The notes under the pieces were generated by a model, which worked only from the letters and a program-made list of their open reading frames with translations, had not been told where the DNA came from and made no database searches. Shown one piece after another: positions 25,906-35,871 of a stretch of DNA of 64,000 bases. Source of the DNA: Phlebiopsis flavidoalba (lineage: Eukaryota; Basidiomycota; Agaricomycetes; Polyporales; Phanerochaetaceae); the NCBI GenBank assembly GCA_035772785.1, contig JAOCPU010000001.1, forward strand, positions 2,232,001-2,296,000, written 5' to 3'. The translations under genes were made by a program, and so were the position numbers. Every line of letters begins with the position of its first letter. The first letter of the stretch is position 1.

Positions 25906-27346
25906 CTGAAGCACTGATGAAGAACAATCCCCACTCAGACTACGACAAAACATGTGTGGGCCACCGCGACGTTACCCCTAGCCCAGTATTTGACCTTGCA
26001 TCAGACCCCCTACTCAATGGACCATTTGTAATTGCTAGTGTATTTGTAAACCCACCATCTCATTTGACGATCGCTACACATTCCTCCTTGGGCCGTGCTG
26101 ACAAAAGAAATGACCCACCTACATTCGCACGCCACTCTTGAACACGCTTGGGCGGGGAAGATGTACGCGGCACGAGTTCCAAGAGCGATATTGCTAAGGT
26201 GATGTTAAAATAGCATACATGTATTCTAGGGTTGTGCGCATCAAGACAACACCAGGACTGCATCTCAGGACATTGGTAAATCACCTCGAGCCTCCGGATG
26301 CACGAAGTGAGCTCGGCGTCTACAAATAAGGATCAACACAACGGTAACCGAGCCGATTTCGAAACACGGATTCAGCCCAACGTTGGAATGTAATAACTGC
26401 GTGTGGGTGTGCGTGCGATGTGTATGCGTGCGTGTGCGGGTGTGCATGAGTGTGAGTGAGGTGAATGATGGATTGGATAGACGGTAGTGGCATAACGGTA
26501 AAAAAGGGAGGAACAGGTCCGCTCGACGGTGAGGATAAAACAACAGAACATGAAGAGAGTGGGATAAACCAAGCGGGAAGAATAAGTAGCTCAGACGTGC
26601 TTAGGGGCACGACGATGAAGAGAGATGGGAGCGAGCCAATTCGAGGAGCGCGACGACAGAAAGGAGAACATTTGACATAGGGTTTTCGTGATATGTACGC
26701 AAAAGCGCGAGTATAAAAGAAAGAAAACAGATTTAAAAGGACAAACAGGTAACCAAGCAGATGAGAGGAGCCTGATGAGATTGGATGAGATGGATGGATG
26801 GGCAGTTTCGAGCGCCGCAGAGTTCAAGTGCGAATATAGCGGATGCGAGTGTGATGGGACGTCCATGCTTGCGGGAGATAACACAAACTAGAAATTGGGG
26901 TCTTGAGGTACGGCATGCGCTTGTTGTTGTGGTCACGTAGCGGAATCTTGAGGCCGATGTGGCGCGGGTCGTTGGGTAAGCGCTAGCTGTGATCTTGATG
27001 TAAGTCGTGGACACCGTCGAAGACGATAAGCGTGTAAGGGGATAGAACGTCTGTTCTTGAGGCTGATGGCTGCTGAAGCGGTGGTTGGAGGTGCACGAAA
27101 GTCTATCGTGGAGGAGGATGGAGCTCGTTGGGAAACAGAGAGGCACTAGGCGCAGTATGAGAGTGTCCAAGAGGTGGTGCAAAATTGTATGTCGAGACTT
27201 GTCTGGTGTCGGCGTCGTGAGGACGTAGAAACCCTGGGGGGGGGGCGGAAAGAGGGCTTCGTCAAATGACCACATTAGATCTGGAAGGACAAATAGAATG
27301 TGTGAGACAAGTTCATTCAAAGAGGAGAGTCGATAATGTAGGTCGA
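25906..27346. other. Intergenic and Cdc25 3' flank, low complexity
   Basis: The region holds the 3' flank of the P450 and probably a long 3' UTR of Cdc25. A 195-codon minus-strand frame (26733-27320) is Ser/Thr-rich without any conserved pattern, and I treat it as non-coding. A G run of 10 is at 27236-27245. Confidence 0.4.
26400..26460. repeat. GT-rich microsatellite
   Basis: An imperfect (GT)n tract with interspersed GC and GA, about 60 bp. It is read in several frames as His/Thr-rich peptide, which is an artefact. Confidence 0.75.
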
Positions 27347-30145
27347 TCAGAGGAACAGGGTCGGCACAGTATCCGGATAAATGTTTAGTGAGGGAATCTC
27401 GAGAGGACCATATGTCTCAGCGCGCGCTATAGGCATGCGCGGCATCTTGCCGCCCTTGAGAACGGCACACACCCTTAGTGGGTGGGGGACACGGGCTATC
27501 GCCAATGTCGGTGTCTTCATCCTCGCAGTCCGTGGCTTGGCCAATGCTTGTGTCCTCCTCGAGCGTCTGAAGCATGCCCTGGGGCCGACGAGTTTCGCGC
27601 AGCGTTGCCAGCGGCGAAGAGGGCCGCGTGTTGCCATTGGTGGGACCACTGTTGCGTTTCGACGGACCTCCAGGCAACGGCTGTGCAAGGAGTCCACCTT
27701 TACCCTCGCCATACGCGTAAGACTTGGTGCTCGCCCAAATCCGTGCTTGCCCTTTCGGAACTGATCAAGGTCTTCCCGTCGGCTCGAGGCGTGCTTCGGA
27801 TCGTCCATCGGCACATACGCAGGAGGATGGCATCGCGATCCGGACTGGCTAAAGTACTCGCAGTAGCCGCCTTCGAGAACGTATACCTCAGGGTAACAGA
27901 TACGAGGGTACATCTCGCTATTTATAATGCGATCTTTCGCGCGCAAGTGCTTGGCACTGGATATACGAGTGAGTTTAACTCTTTTCCGGTTAGCGATATG
28001 AATTGAAGCACGCACAAAGTAGGGGCCCCGCTGCTGACTAAACTCGCAGTGGAAGACGAGAACGGTCTTCTTGGCGTTGTCACCACTCATGGACGGGGAA
28101 GGCCTGCCTTTGCGTGGACCGAGGAAGAACTCCTCGACGCCATCCTGAGTGTTGATGTTGATGGCGCCAGGAACGTGTCCGCCATTGTATTCATAGTCGA
28201 AACGGCAGTCGATCACGACGAAGTCCTTGATCTGTGAGTCAAACTTGCCGTCGAGCAGGAGGTCAAGCTAGGTCCATTCAGTAAATTGTGTGCACAAAGT
28301 TCAATCAGCTATGCTCACTGTTTGCGCCGTGATTCTCATGAGCCCGTCTGCAGGCACACGGTGGCAAGGCAGCACCTTCCCGTGCGCTTCGTTGTCACCA
28401 AAGCTGCCCAGCTTGGGCCCCGCGTTGAGATACTTGCTGCGCGGGGTGTCGCGCTCGCCGACAACTGGCGAGCCCTCGTTCTTGGCCTCGCGCCGCACGC
28501 TGCGCATCTCGCTATCGCGCTGCAGCAGCGCCGTCGCGCCGGTAACGCTGCGGAAGTCGTCCCGTACCATCGCGGCGGCGTATAGTCTTGACCTGCTGTC
28601 GGAGCGCGTACGCCTGCGCGGGTGAGCTCATGTCGGGCGCGTCCATCGACCCATCTGCGTCGCTCTCGAACGACTGCATCGGGTCGACGCTTGCAGGGAT
28701 CATCGCGCTGACGCGCGCGACGCACAGGGGGGAGAGCATGTGCGTTACGTGGGCGCAATAGCCCGTCCTCCTTGCTCTTCGGTGGGAGGACGAGCGGTTC
28801 CGTCTGCTCGTTGCTCTGGAGTATCGGGTTCGCGCTCCGGAGCATACCCTCGACTGCCCCTGGCGCGACCATCTCGCTGAGTACAGGTCTCCGAGCACGC
28901 TTGGTGTTTGCATTCGGGACAGGAAGGGGCAGCAGACAGCACGTATAGCGGGCTTGGAGTTCAGCCGTTTCAAGCTTGTGTACCGAGGGCGACTCGTTTA
29001 TGGCGGGCGACGAGTCAAGCTCTGTACTTTCCTCCTCGAGCAGTTGCAGGGCTTTACTGCGACGCTTCTGAGGAGCGTCAGGTGACACAGAACGTTTTCT
29101 TCCTAGGACAACTGGCAGATTCCTCTTCGAAAGCGGACATCGACGCCGACGCTTTCCTCGTCAAAATCAGGCGCGCCAATGGGAGACGCCGAGCGGTAAA
29201 AGTAGTCGTCGAATTGAGCTACCTTAGGCCCTCCAGAGATAGACTCAGCGTCGCGGTGCCTGTGGCTAGACTGCGTGATGGTTGCGCCAGAGATGGGCGA
29301 AGTCGCTTCCGGCGCGGACGAGGACTGTGAGCTGAACGACATGTCGACATCCATCGCGTCGGGGGACGAAGGCACGTCGATTGACTACCGACACAGGTGT
29401 CAGCAGGATTGAACATGGGCAGTGTCAAGCACAACGCGCAAAATGACGCGTCAACCAACGGTGATCGAGAGTGCGCGCAGATAGCGACAGGGGCAACACG
29501 AACGTTGCGACGATCGGTGGCGTAGCGAAACATACGATCGGACACAGCGCGAGACTCACCTGGATAGAGCTGTCATTCTCTCGGTCTGACGTCATCCACT
29601 CGAGGGGATAGGGGTTAGCGCGGCCCTCTGCAGCTTCCGCCCGGCGGCGCCCTTGTCCTCTGAGTCCCTCTCATCAGTCTTCTTGGCCGGCATGCGCATT
29701 GCTCACGTCCGTACCAAACAACCTCGCGTTTGGAGCCCGTGTTGGACCGCGGACGGCACCCGGGCCCGTCGTCCTAGTCGTGTTCGTATTCGCGCTGGGC
29801 GCAAAAGGCAGCTGCATCGTGTGGTTCGTGGTCGTCCGTTCCCGGTCGTTTTTGCGTATGCGGAGGGGTGCTGTGGGCGTTGAGCGCTTGAGGTGGTGGC
29901 GGGTGGAAGACGCGTGGCGGGGCGGGTGAGATGTCCCATGGGCACATAGTCGCTCTCGGCATCGGGTGTGTCGGGGAGGCCTACCTGACGGCGGGCCCGC
30001 GGAGGGCTGTTGAGCGACATGTTGCTGGCGAAGGAATCCTCAAGATCAAGTTCGGCGTGAACGTCCGACGAGAGGAACGCGTTGATCTCATCCTCGCGCG
30101 TCGGGTGTGCGGAGAGCCGCAGCGCAGGTATTGTTCCGTGCAAAC
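27347..30145 (-). CDS. CDC25: Cdc25 M-phase inducer phosphatase
   Basis: Dual-specificity phosphatase that removes inhibitory phosphates from Cdk1 at mitotic entry. The rhodanese-type catalytic domain starts at about 28390 with KVLPCHRVPADGLMRITAQT. After an intron it continues as LDGKFDSQIKDFVVIDCRFD and YEYNGGHVPGAINI (28150-28255). The P-loop HCEFSQQR (Cx5R) at about 28040-28063 is intact. A ~60-bp intron follows (near 27968-28025). Then come KHLRAKDRIINSEMYPRICY and PEVYVLEGGYCEYFSQSGSR, PPAYVPMDDP. The N-terminal half (28600-30100) is a long disordered regulatory region with many S/T-P sites (FASNMSLNSPPRARRQ, LPDTPDAESDYVPM). The C-terminal tail has acidic patches and ends at 27347. Frameshifts occur in both tails. 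The start is uncertain; I place it near 30145. Confidence 0.85.
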
Positions 30146-31952
30146 AAGGGCATATCTTCTTCTGGGATTGAGCCTGTGTATCTATGGCGATAGCGTGTAA
30201 ATGGTCGACGGGGGAGTCCAGGAAGGTGAAGGCCAGAGCAACTATTGGACCGTGGCCGTTTGATATGTCTGGTAGGAGCCATAGTTGGTTATACACGAGT
30301 GTTGCAGTAGTTGTACAGTGATGAGTCGATATAGTATACGTTCGTATTGATACAGTAGCGGGCGTGTGTAACGCAATGCCGTCGTCGTCCGGGTCGTGAG
30401 GAGGGAGGCAGGGAGGGAGAGAAGAGGAGTAATGCGTTAGTTCGGGTTGAAAGAGGAGCATGGCCACAGGAGCCACGAGCGGAGAAATACGAACCAGATT
30501 CCCTAATCTGAACGGTCGCGTTGTGCGGATAGATTATCCAGCCCGATGGGTTGTTTGTTTCGGGGGAGTGGCTTTTGAGAATGCGAATGTGCCGGACCTG
30601 GATATGAAAAACAGGGGAATTAGCGGCTTGCGATCATTGGCGGAGCGAAGAGATTCTAGACGTTTATGGAATCAAGTGGGATGACCGAATGATGGCAGGG
30701 GCATACGTGAGCCACTGAGGGGCTGGTAGGACCACCGACCATTGTTCGACCGATATGGATCGATTATAGGGCCCATGGGAGGAATGATGCAGCACATGGG
30801 CTCGGCAGCACGCAAAGGGACTGACCTGTGTTGTGAAGCAGCGAAGTCAAAGGTGCTCACTGCCGAGGCGGTGGCAGAGCGAGACGAAGTTGAAGTAAGG
30901 ATTTCGTGGAAGAGGCCGTACCTAGGAGCGTGGTCGTGGTCAGCGTTAGACAATGTCCCTCGAGGCAAAGGCACGCTGGCTCTCACGGCGGCGGCAGGCA
31001 AACAGCCGACGTTGGCTGTGTGGGTGTGTGGGTCCGTGGATGTTCTCTATGCCGCTCTATGTCTTCAGACGAGGCAAAACCAAGTGTGCCTGCGCACGTA
31101 GAGGCTGCTAGCTCTGGTCGCGCGGGTGTCGCTGGCGGGCGGGCGTCGCTGGTGGGAGAGCGGAAGACGTGTCGTCGAGGTCGTCGCCGCCATATCGGAC
31201 TTTGTTGACGCGTTTTTATTTGGCTGATGTTCGATTTCTATCTGACGTAAGCCCGCCATAGCAACACCGGTCCACCGTCCGACTTCAGCTCTTCAAAGTC
31301 TCTGCATTCCACTCTGTGCCGCCACCGAAACACAGATGCTACCATTCGAGCGTCGGCCTGGAGGCGGCCCCGCCCGCTGCGCTTGCCACCTTCTCTAGCC
31401 GCGTATTTTTCCATCGTCACAGGGGACATTTCCGTCGAACAATTCACAGGTATTACGTCGGCCATGGTCGGCGCGTCGTTCTAGATTTTGGAGTCCTAGG
31501 TGCACCAAGACACCCTAGCCCTTGACGCACACGTCTCCTGATGTCACCTCATATATGGCTTGGTGCGGGTGCACGCTGCCCAGCACCGCCCGCCCCGCTC
31601 GTTATCAATTACAGTTTCAGAAATGACGAATGCATGCAGCGCCTCGATGAGCTCACGAAGCGCGACATGGCAAGCATGACGAGACCCGTCTCAGTGCCAG
31701 TGTCGGAAGAAAGACTTTACGAGCCTTTGGGTACATTTAGAAGTGAGTACTATATACGAAGATTACAGTGATCTCGACACCTTCATTTGAGGTAAAGCTT
31801 AACTTTGCTCACATCTCACCGTGGAATGAATTGGCGAATCCCCATCAACATCAGGTCAAAGCACCAAAATAACATGATTGCGAGCAGGTCGCCATTGAGT
31901 CAATATGTGCAGCTTTACCTATCTATACGCTCTGGCAAGCCCCTTTTGTGTT
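30146..31952. other. Intergenic, Cdc25 upstream region
   Basis: Probably the long 5' UTR and promoter of Cdc25 followed by unassigned sequence. A frame at 31541-31771 (+) (NDECMQRLDELTKRDMASM) looks coding-like but I cannot place it in a family. Confidence 0.35.
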
Positions 31953-32049
31953 GGTGACGTGGCCGAGTTGGTCTAAGGCGTTGGATTTAAGTTTTCAACT
32001 TGACTCCCAAAATGGGGAACCCGCGCGAGTTCTAACCTCGCCGTCACCA
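31953..32049 (+). tRNA. tRNA-Leu(UAA) with intron
   Basis: Acceptor GGTGACG pairs with CGTCACC plus A. The T arm GCGAGTTCTAACCTCGC is perfect. The anticodon loop TTTAAG gives UAA, and an intron of about 13 nt follows position 37. A long variable arm (GGG-GAA-CCC) marks the type II tRNA. The 3' anticodon strand reads TCCCAA instead of TCCAA, so it has one extra C. Confidence 0.88.
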
Positions 32050-32439
32050 CTACAAGTTTTTGCTCTCGTTTTCCCGCCGATTCACCGTAAACAGTTTACA
32101 CACCGTCTGCGCATGATCCTCATCTCAAACCTTCAGTTGCCGCCAAAGTTTATTTCTTGGCGCGACCTGAGAGCTGGAGCACGCGCCCTATCGATGAGTA
32201 CACACAGCCATGATTCACACTTTATTTCGGAATTGCACAAGACCCTCTGGCGGCTGCAGTAACAAATTATGTCGTTTGGCATGGCACTGGCGAAAGTGCC
32301 AGGAGATAAATCAATGTCGCAAGGACAATCTCCAATGCTGTCGGCGCGTCCACCGGGCATCTCACGGACTCTTCGAGGCGGTCATACTCACAATATTCGA
32401 GTATAGGTCTACTCACCTCCTGGTCGGCCTAACAAAAGT

Positions 32440-32870
32440 CGACACGCATTTTTGGTCGTTGTCCTCGTCTCGTACGGAGTCAGAGCTAGATCTAAAGTCA
32501 GCTATGACCACACAGGCATCAAGCACAACACCGGCACCGCGAATGGGAGATGCCTTGCGCAGGCTCTTCTAGCCTTCGGGGGCGCACATCCCGTGGCGGA
32601 GCACTTTGCGATCTTTTTTGCCCCCCGAGCGCGTCGTCGTCGACATAGTGCTCCGAAGATATCGTGAGTCTCACCACCTGGTGCTGTATGCGCACGGACG
32701 GCGGGTTCGGTCTGAATCCGTGTGAACTCTCCGCCGCTGGCGCTTGTGGATTCTTCGGGACAAGAATGAGTGAGGACAGTGACTAGCGGGAGGCTATGGA
32801 CCATACCTGAAATGGAGGGCTCTCCTGACGTGCCTTCTGCAGGCTGAGCTTGAGGCTTCGCTAGCAAGTT
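32440..32870 (-). CDS. Unrecognised small protein (possible C-terminal exons)
   Basis: A coding-like minus-strand segment reads NLLAKPQAQPAEGTSGEPSI, then after a probable intron (donor GTATGG near 32805) GEFTRIQTEPAVRAHTAPGG and ETHDIFG. The PGG...IFG repeat-like ending is reminiscent of Jupiter/HN1-type short motifs, but I would not assign it. A possible 5' exon starts at 34090 (MSSIWDKEKDWAAKI) on the far side of the transposable element at 33073-33922, but linkage is unproven. Confidence 0.3.
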
Positions 32871-33061
32871 TGCCGAAGGTGGCGTACTCTATTACCAAAC
32901 TCAATCAGTTAAAAAGGACCAGTGGGAGTGGTAGAACAAAGAACGCACTGGGCAGCTTCTGGATGTTACTGAAGTTCGTGTCAACAGTCGTTCCAGTATA
33001 TCTACAGGCATTTATTCAAATTCCTTCTATAAAGAAACAGTCATTAGAAGTGCCATTGACG

Positions 33062-33933
33062 TACCTCAAGAATAGTCTCGTTCATTACCCAGACCCTAGG
33101 GCGCGCGCTACGCGCGAAGTCAGTCAGTGTTAAACACTAGTCAGTAGTTACTTACGGAGTAAGCAACTCGAGACCCGACCGGAACTCGCCCAGAGGGTCT
33201 GGTGACTTTGGATCGGAGGGGTGTGTGGGTGTACATCACGTATGCACCCGCAGATAAGCAGAAGTAATGTAGTGAGACTTCAAATACGTTGAAGGCCTCA
33301 GAAGACTTCATCACCGTGGTCAGCGTGCAAGACACAACAGCACTACTGACTCGGCGCCTATACGTCCAGCATTCTCTCGATCTGTCCCCCTAGCCTTGCC
33401 ACGCGTTCACAGTTGTAATATATCTTTGACTCTCTTTGGCAAAAAATCTGTCTAAAATATGTATTTGTGATTGTGGGAATAAACTTAGCTGATTGGAGGA
33501 GGTGCATAGTGCAGTGCGCTTCGAGATGTACTTTTGACCCAGGACTAGAAACGGACTCTTCTGTAACTCAACGCACCCCGGAAAAGAATGAGAATTCACA
33601 ACATTCGGAGAGTGTGTCCCAGCAAGCAAGCAAATGTAAATTGAAGGTATAAACGAGGCTGGATGGCATGTTGCTGTGCGCGAAGAAACCAAACATCGAC
33701 CGAGCGAAACACAGGTCAACAAAACCGTTGCTTACTTCTGGCTTGAAACCGTTCACTGACCTCGATACAAATGGGGTGGCGCACGTGACGTTCACCCACA
33801 CCCGTCCGATCCAAAGTCACCAGACCCTCTGCCCGACGTCACTGAGTACCGCGTACTAACTAATCAGTTAGTTACTGGTTACTCTACTACTATCATCGGG
33901 CAGAGGGTCCTGGGGACGAGACTACCTCAAGAA
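33062..33933. mobile_element. MITE-like element with nested inverted repeats and 11-bp target duplication
   Basis: The direct repeat TACCTCAAGAA occurs at 33062-33072 and 33923-33933. Inside it, the ends are inverted (left GTCTCGTTC...CCCAGACCCT at 33075-33097; right complement GTCTCGTCCCCAGGACCCT at 33904-33922). A second, longer and better inverted pair lies inside: CAGAGGGTCTGGTGACTTTG onward at 33191-33241 against its complement at 33781-33831. An 11-bp duplication fits Mutator-like (MULE) elements. No transposase frame is present in the ~850 bp, so the element is non-autonomous. Confidence 0.65.
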
Positions 33934-34426
33934 CTCGATGAGGCTTCGCTTAGTGAATACGATACGCGTAGAGTCCCAGTCCATCATGCCTAATGGCCGC
34001 TGTCGGTTTCAAACCTAATAGGCGCGGTGGAGATGCATACTGACCAATCTTCGCGGCCCAGTCCTTCTCCTTGTCCCATATCGACGACATCGGCGGGTGT
34101 GAACCTGTTCAAGGATCGGTGAGTACTTGCATAAGCGGAGACTTCGAGTACACCGGTAGACGTACGTAGAGGACATGTCTGAAGAAACTGCGCAAATGAG
34201 AAAGCAAGTGAGTTGAAGTTAGGGGTTACAAGGAGGATATGTACAGGGGATGGTAGCTATAGCAATGATTTCGCTCAGGCAGCTGCCGCAGGACGCGACC
34301 TATTTAGGGGGGGGCGCTCGCTGCTCACGTGAGACGCGCCTCCGGCGCTTCGGCGAGGAGGAGCATCCGCCTCGAGGATCGACGACCGACGACGATCTAC
34401 TATACACCCTTCTACTCTAATCAACA

Positions 34427-35256
34427 ATGCAGCGAATAATCCATCCAAAGACTGCTGGGAGAGCTTGCAATACTCTCAAGATCGGAGTCAGGTATGCTTC
34501 CGCATCTCGGGTCATCATCCCATCTCTGCTGCGTATACTCATCCTACTGGGACCGTGCGTAAGGAGCATCGACATCCACCACCCCGCAGGACATAACCGA
34601 AGAGCAGGCGGAATGCACTAGATGCTGCTCTACGTGATAGACCAGGCGTGGCGAGGTTGCGGCAAATTACATATACATGGGCCAACTTTGCCGTGCTAGG
34701 CCGGGACAAGGTCGCGGGTCCGCTTATTCAAGTGAGCATCGCTGGCGGGCTTGTCTCTACAAAGGATACGCTTGGGCTCATGTACGACGCTTCAGGACAT
34801 GTGGGATCAAGAGAAGAAGCATTTGGAGGTAATGAACAAGCTGCAACACCAACATAGAGTGCGGCCGAACGATGCTATGGGACGGTCGCAAAAGTCGCTG
34901 GGTTCGGACTTGGAGCGGTTACCGCACTCATGGGCAAAGAGGCCGCTATGGCTTGCACGGAAGCCGTAGAGACAGTCATCGGCGAGCACTACGATGAGTG
35001 AGTGATACACTAGTCGTCTGTTACTGACAGACGTTGAACGCTCTGCAGTCAGCTGAAGGAGCTGGATGACATGAAAACAACCGACCCGAGCATACCGCTA
35101 TTGAAGAATGTGATCAGAGAGTTCCGGGACGATGAGCTGGAGCATCTGGATACCGCTGTCCTGCACCACTCGCAAAGGGCGCCGGCACATGCCTTGTTGA
35201 GTACTGTAGTTGGTGCTGGATGCAAGGTAGCAATTGAGCTATGTAAGCGGGTGTAA
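34427..35256 (+). CDS. COQ7: COQ7 5-demethoxyubiquinone hydroxylase
   Basis: Di-iron hydroxylase of mitochondrial ubiquinone biosynthesis (Coq7/Cat5), which converts demethoxyubiquinone to demethylubiquinone. The start at 34427 opens a presequence ([17 protein letters not shown]). A first di-iron block (about 34635-34731) is frame-disturbed but leads into [12 protein letters not shown]. Introns at 34732-34795 and 34998-35048 have GT-AG ends. The ligand block [20 protein letters not shown] follows the first intron. [20 protein letters not shown] comes next with a frame change near 34885, then [13 protein letters not shown]. The last exon has [20 protein letters not shown] and [10 protein letters not shown] (ExxEH ligands) and ends [11 protein letters not shown] with a stop at 35254-35256. 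Convergent with the NDUFB4-like gene, with 67 bp between the stops. Confidence 0.9.
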
Positions 35257-35323
35257 TGTAGCACACCAGCACATGTACAACGGATGGAGTGAACGTCTAG
35301 TATTGATTGTGGACAGTCATGTT

Positions 35324-35801
35324 TCATGACGACTCCGTCAATGGTTCGCCCTTGCGCTTGCCGTTCCATTTCCACTGATGCTGGTAAGGCCCGAAATCAG
35401 CTCGCGTCAGAACATGTTTTCATGGCAAACATGTAACGCAACGTACCTCTGTGGTCGCACAGACGTAATAAATGGCCGCGGGGATCAGGACGAGTCCAGT
35501 GAGGGACTGAACAGTTGTTCTTGGAGTAAAGCGGAAGGTCTTATAGACAGCCTCTCGCTACAGATATATGTGAATATCAACAAACGGGCTACACTAGTCT
35601 TGTCATTACGCACCATGGTATTCCACCGCTCGATGGCGGGTCGAGCTGTGAATGCACATGTCAGTTCAATCATCGCTGTCACCCGAACTCGTCCCGTATG
35701 CACCTTGACGGGTCCTAAAATCGAGATTTATATCAGTACACTTATTCACAAGCGATAGCATAGGTAAAAGTCTGGTACATACCACCGTGTCCACCAGCCA
35801 T
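35324..35801 (-). CDS. NADH dehydrogenase (complex I) NDUFB4/B15-like subunit
   Basis: Accessory subunit of mitochondrial complex I. This is one of the few genes that read cleanly: MAGGHGG starts at 35801, with exon 1 only 19 nt (35783-35801). Then come GPVKVHTG, LDPAIERWNTM and EAVYKTFRFTPRTTVQSL. The membrane helix is TGLVLIPAAIYYVCATT, and the last exon gives ADFGPYQHQWKWNGKRKGEP then LTESS with a TGA at 35324-35326. Exons are joined by four short introns of about 37-70 nt with GT-AG ends. The short N-terminus, single central helix and basic tail fit NDUFB4-type fungal subunits. The exact subunit name is inferred from this pattern. The start codon is only 70 bp from the start of the RBM5-like gene. 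Confidence 0.75.
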
Positions 35802-35871
35802 GATGTCGGTCGGGAAAGAGAGGAGTTTGGCCTGTAGGCGCCGGATCACAGCTTGACTTCACACCATCACC
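35802..35871. promoter_or_regulatory. 70-bp head-to-head promoter
   Basis: The start codons of the complex I subunit (-) and the RBM5-like gene (+) are only 70 bp apart. Both must be driven from overlapping elements, possibly extending into the neighbouring coding regions. No TATA box is visible. Confidence 0.5.

Noticed and set aside
26265..26543. His/Thr-rich peptide that might bind metal
   Set aside because: It is a translation of the GT microsatellite at 26400-26460.
26733..27320. 195-codon Ser/Thr-rich minus-strand frame
   Set aside because: No conserved pattern and placed directly downstream of Cdc25; most likely 3' UTR or spacer.
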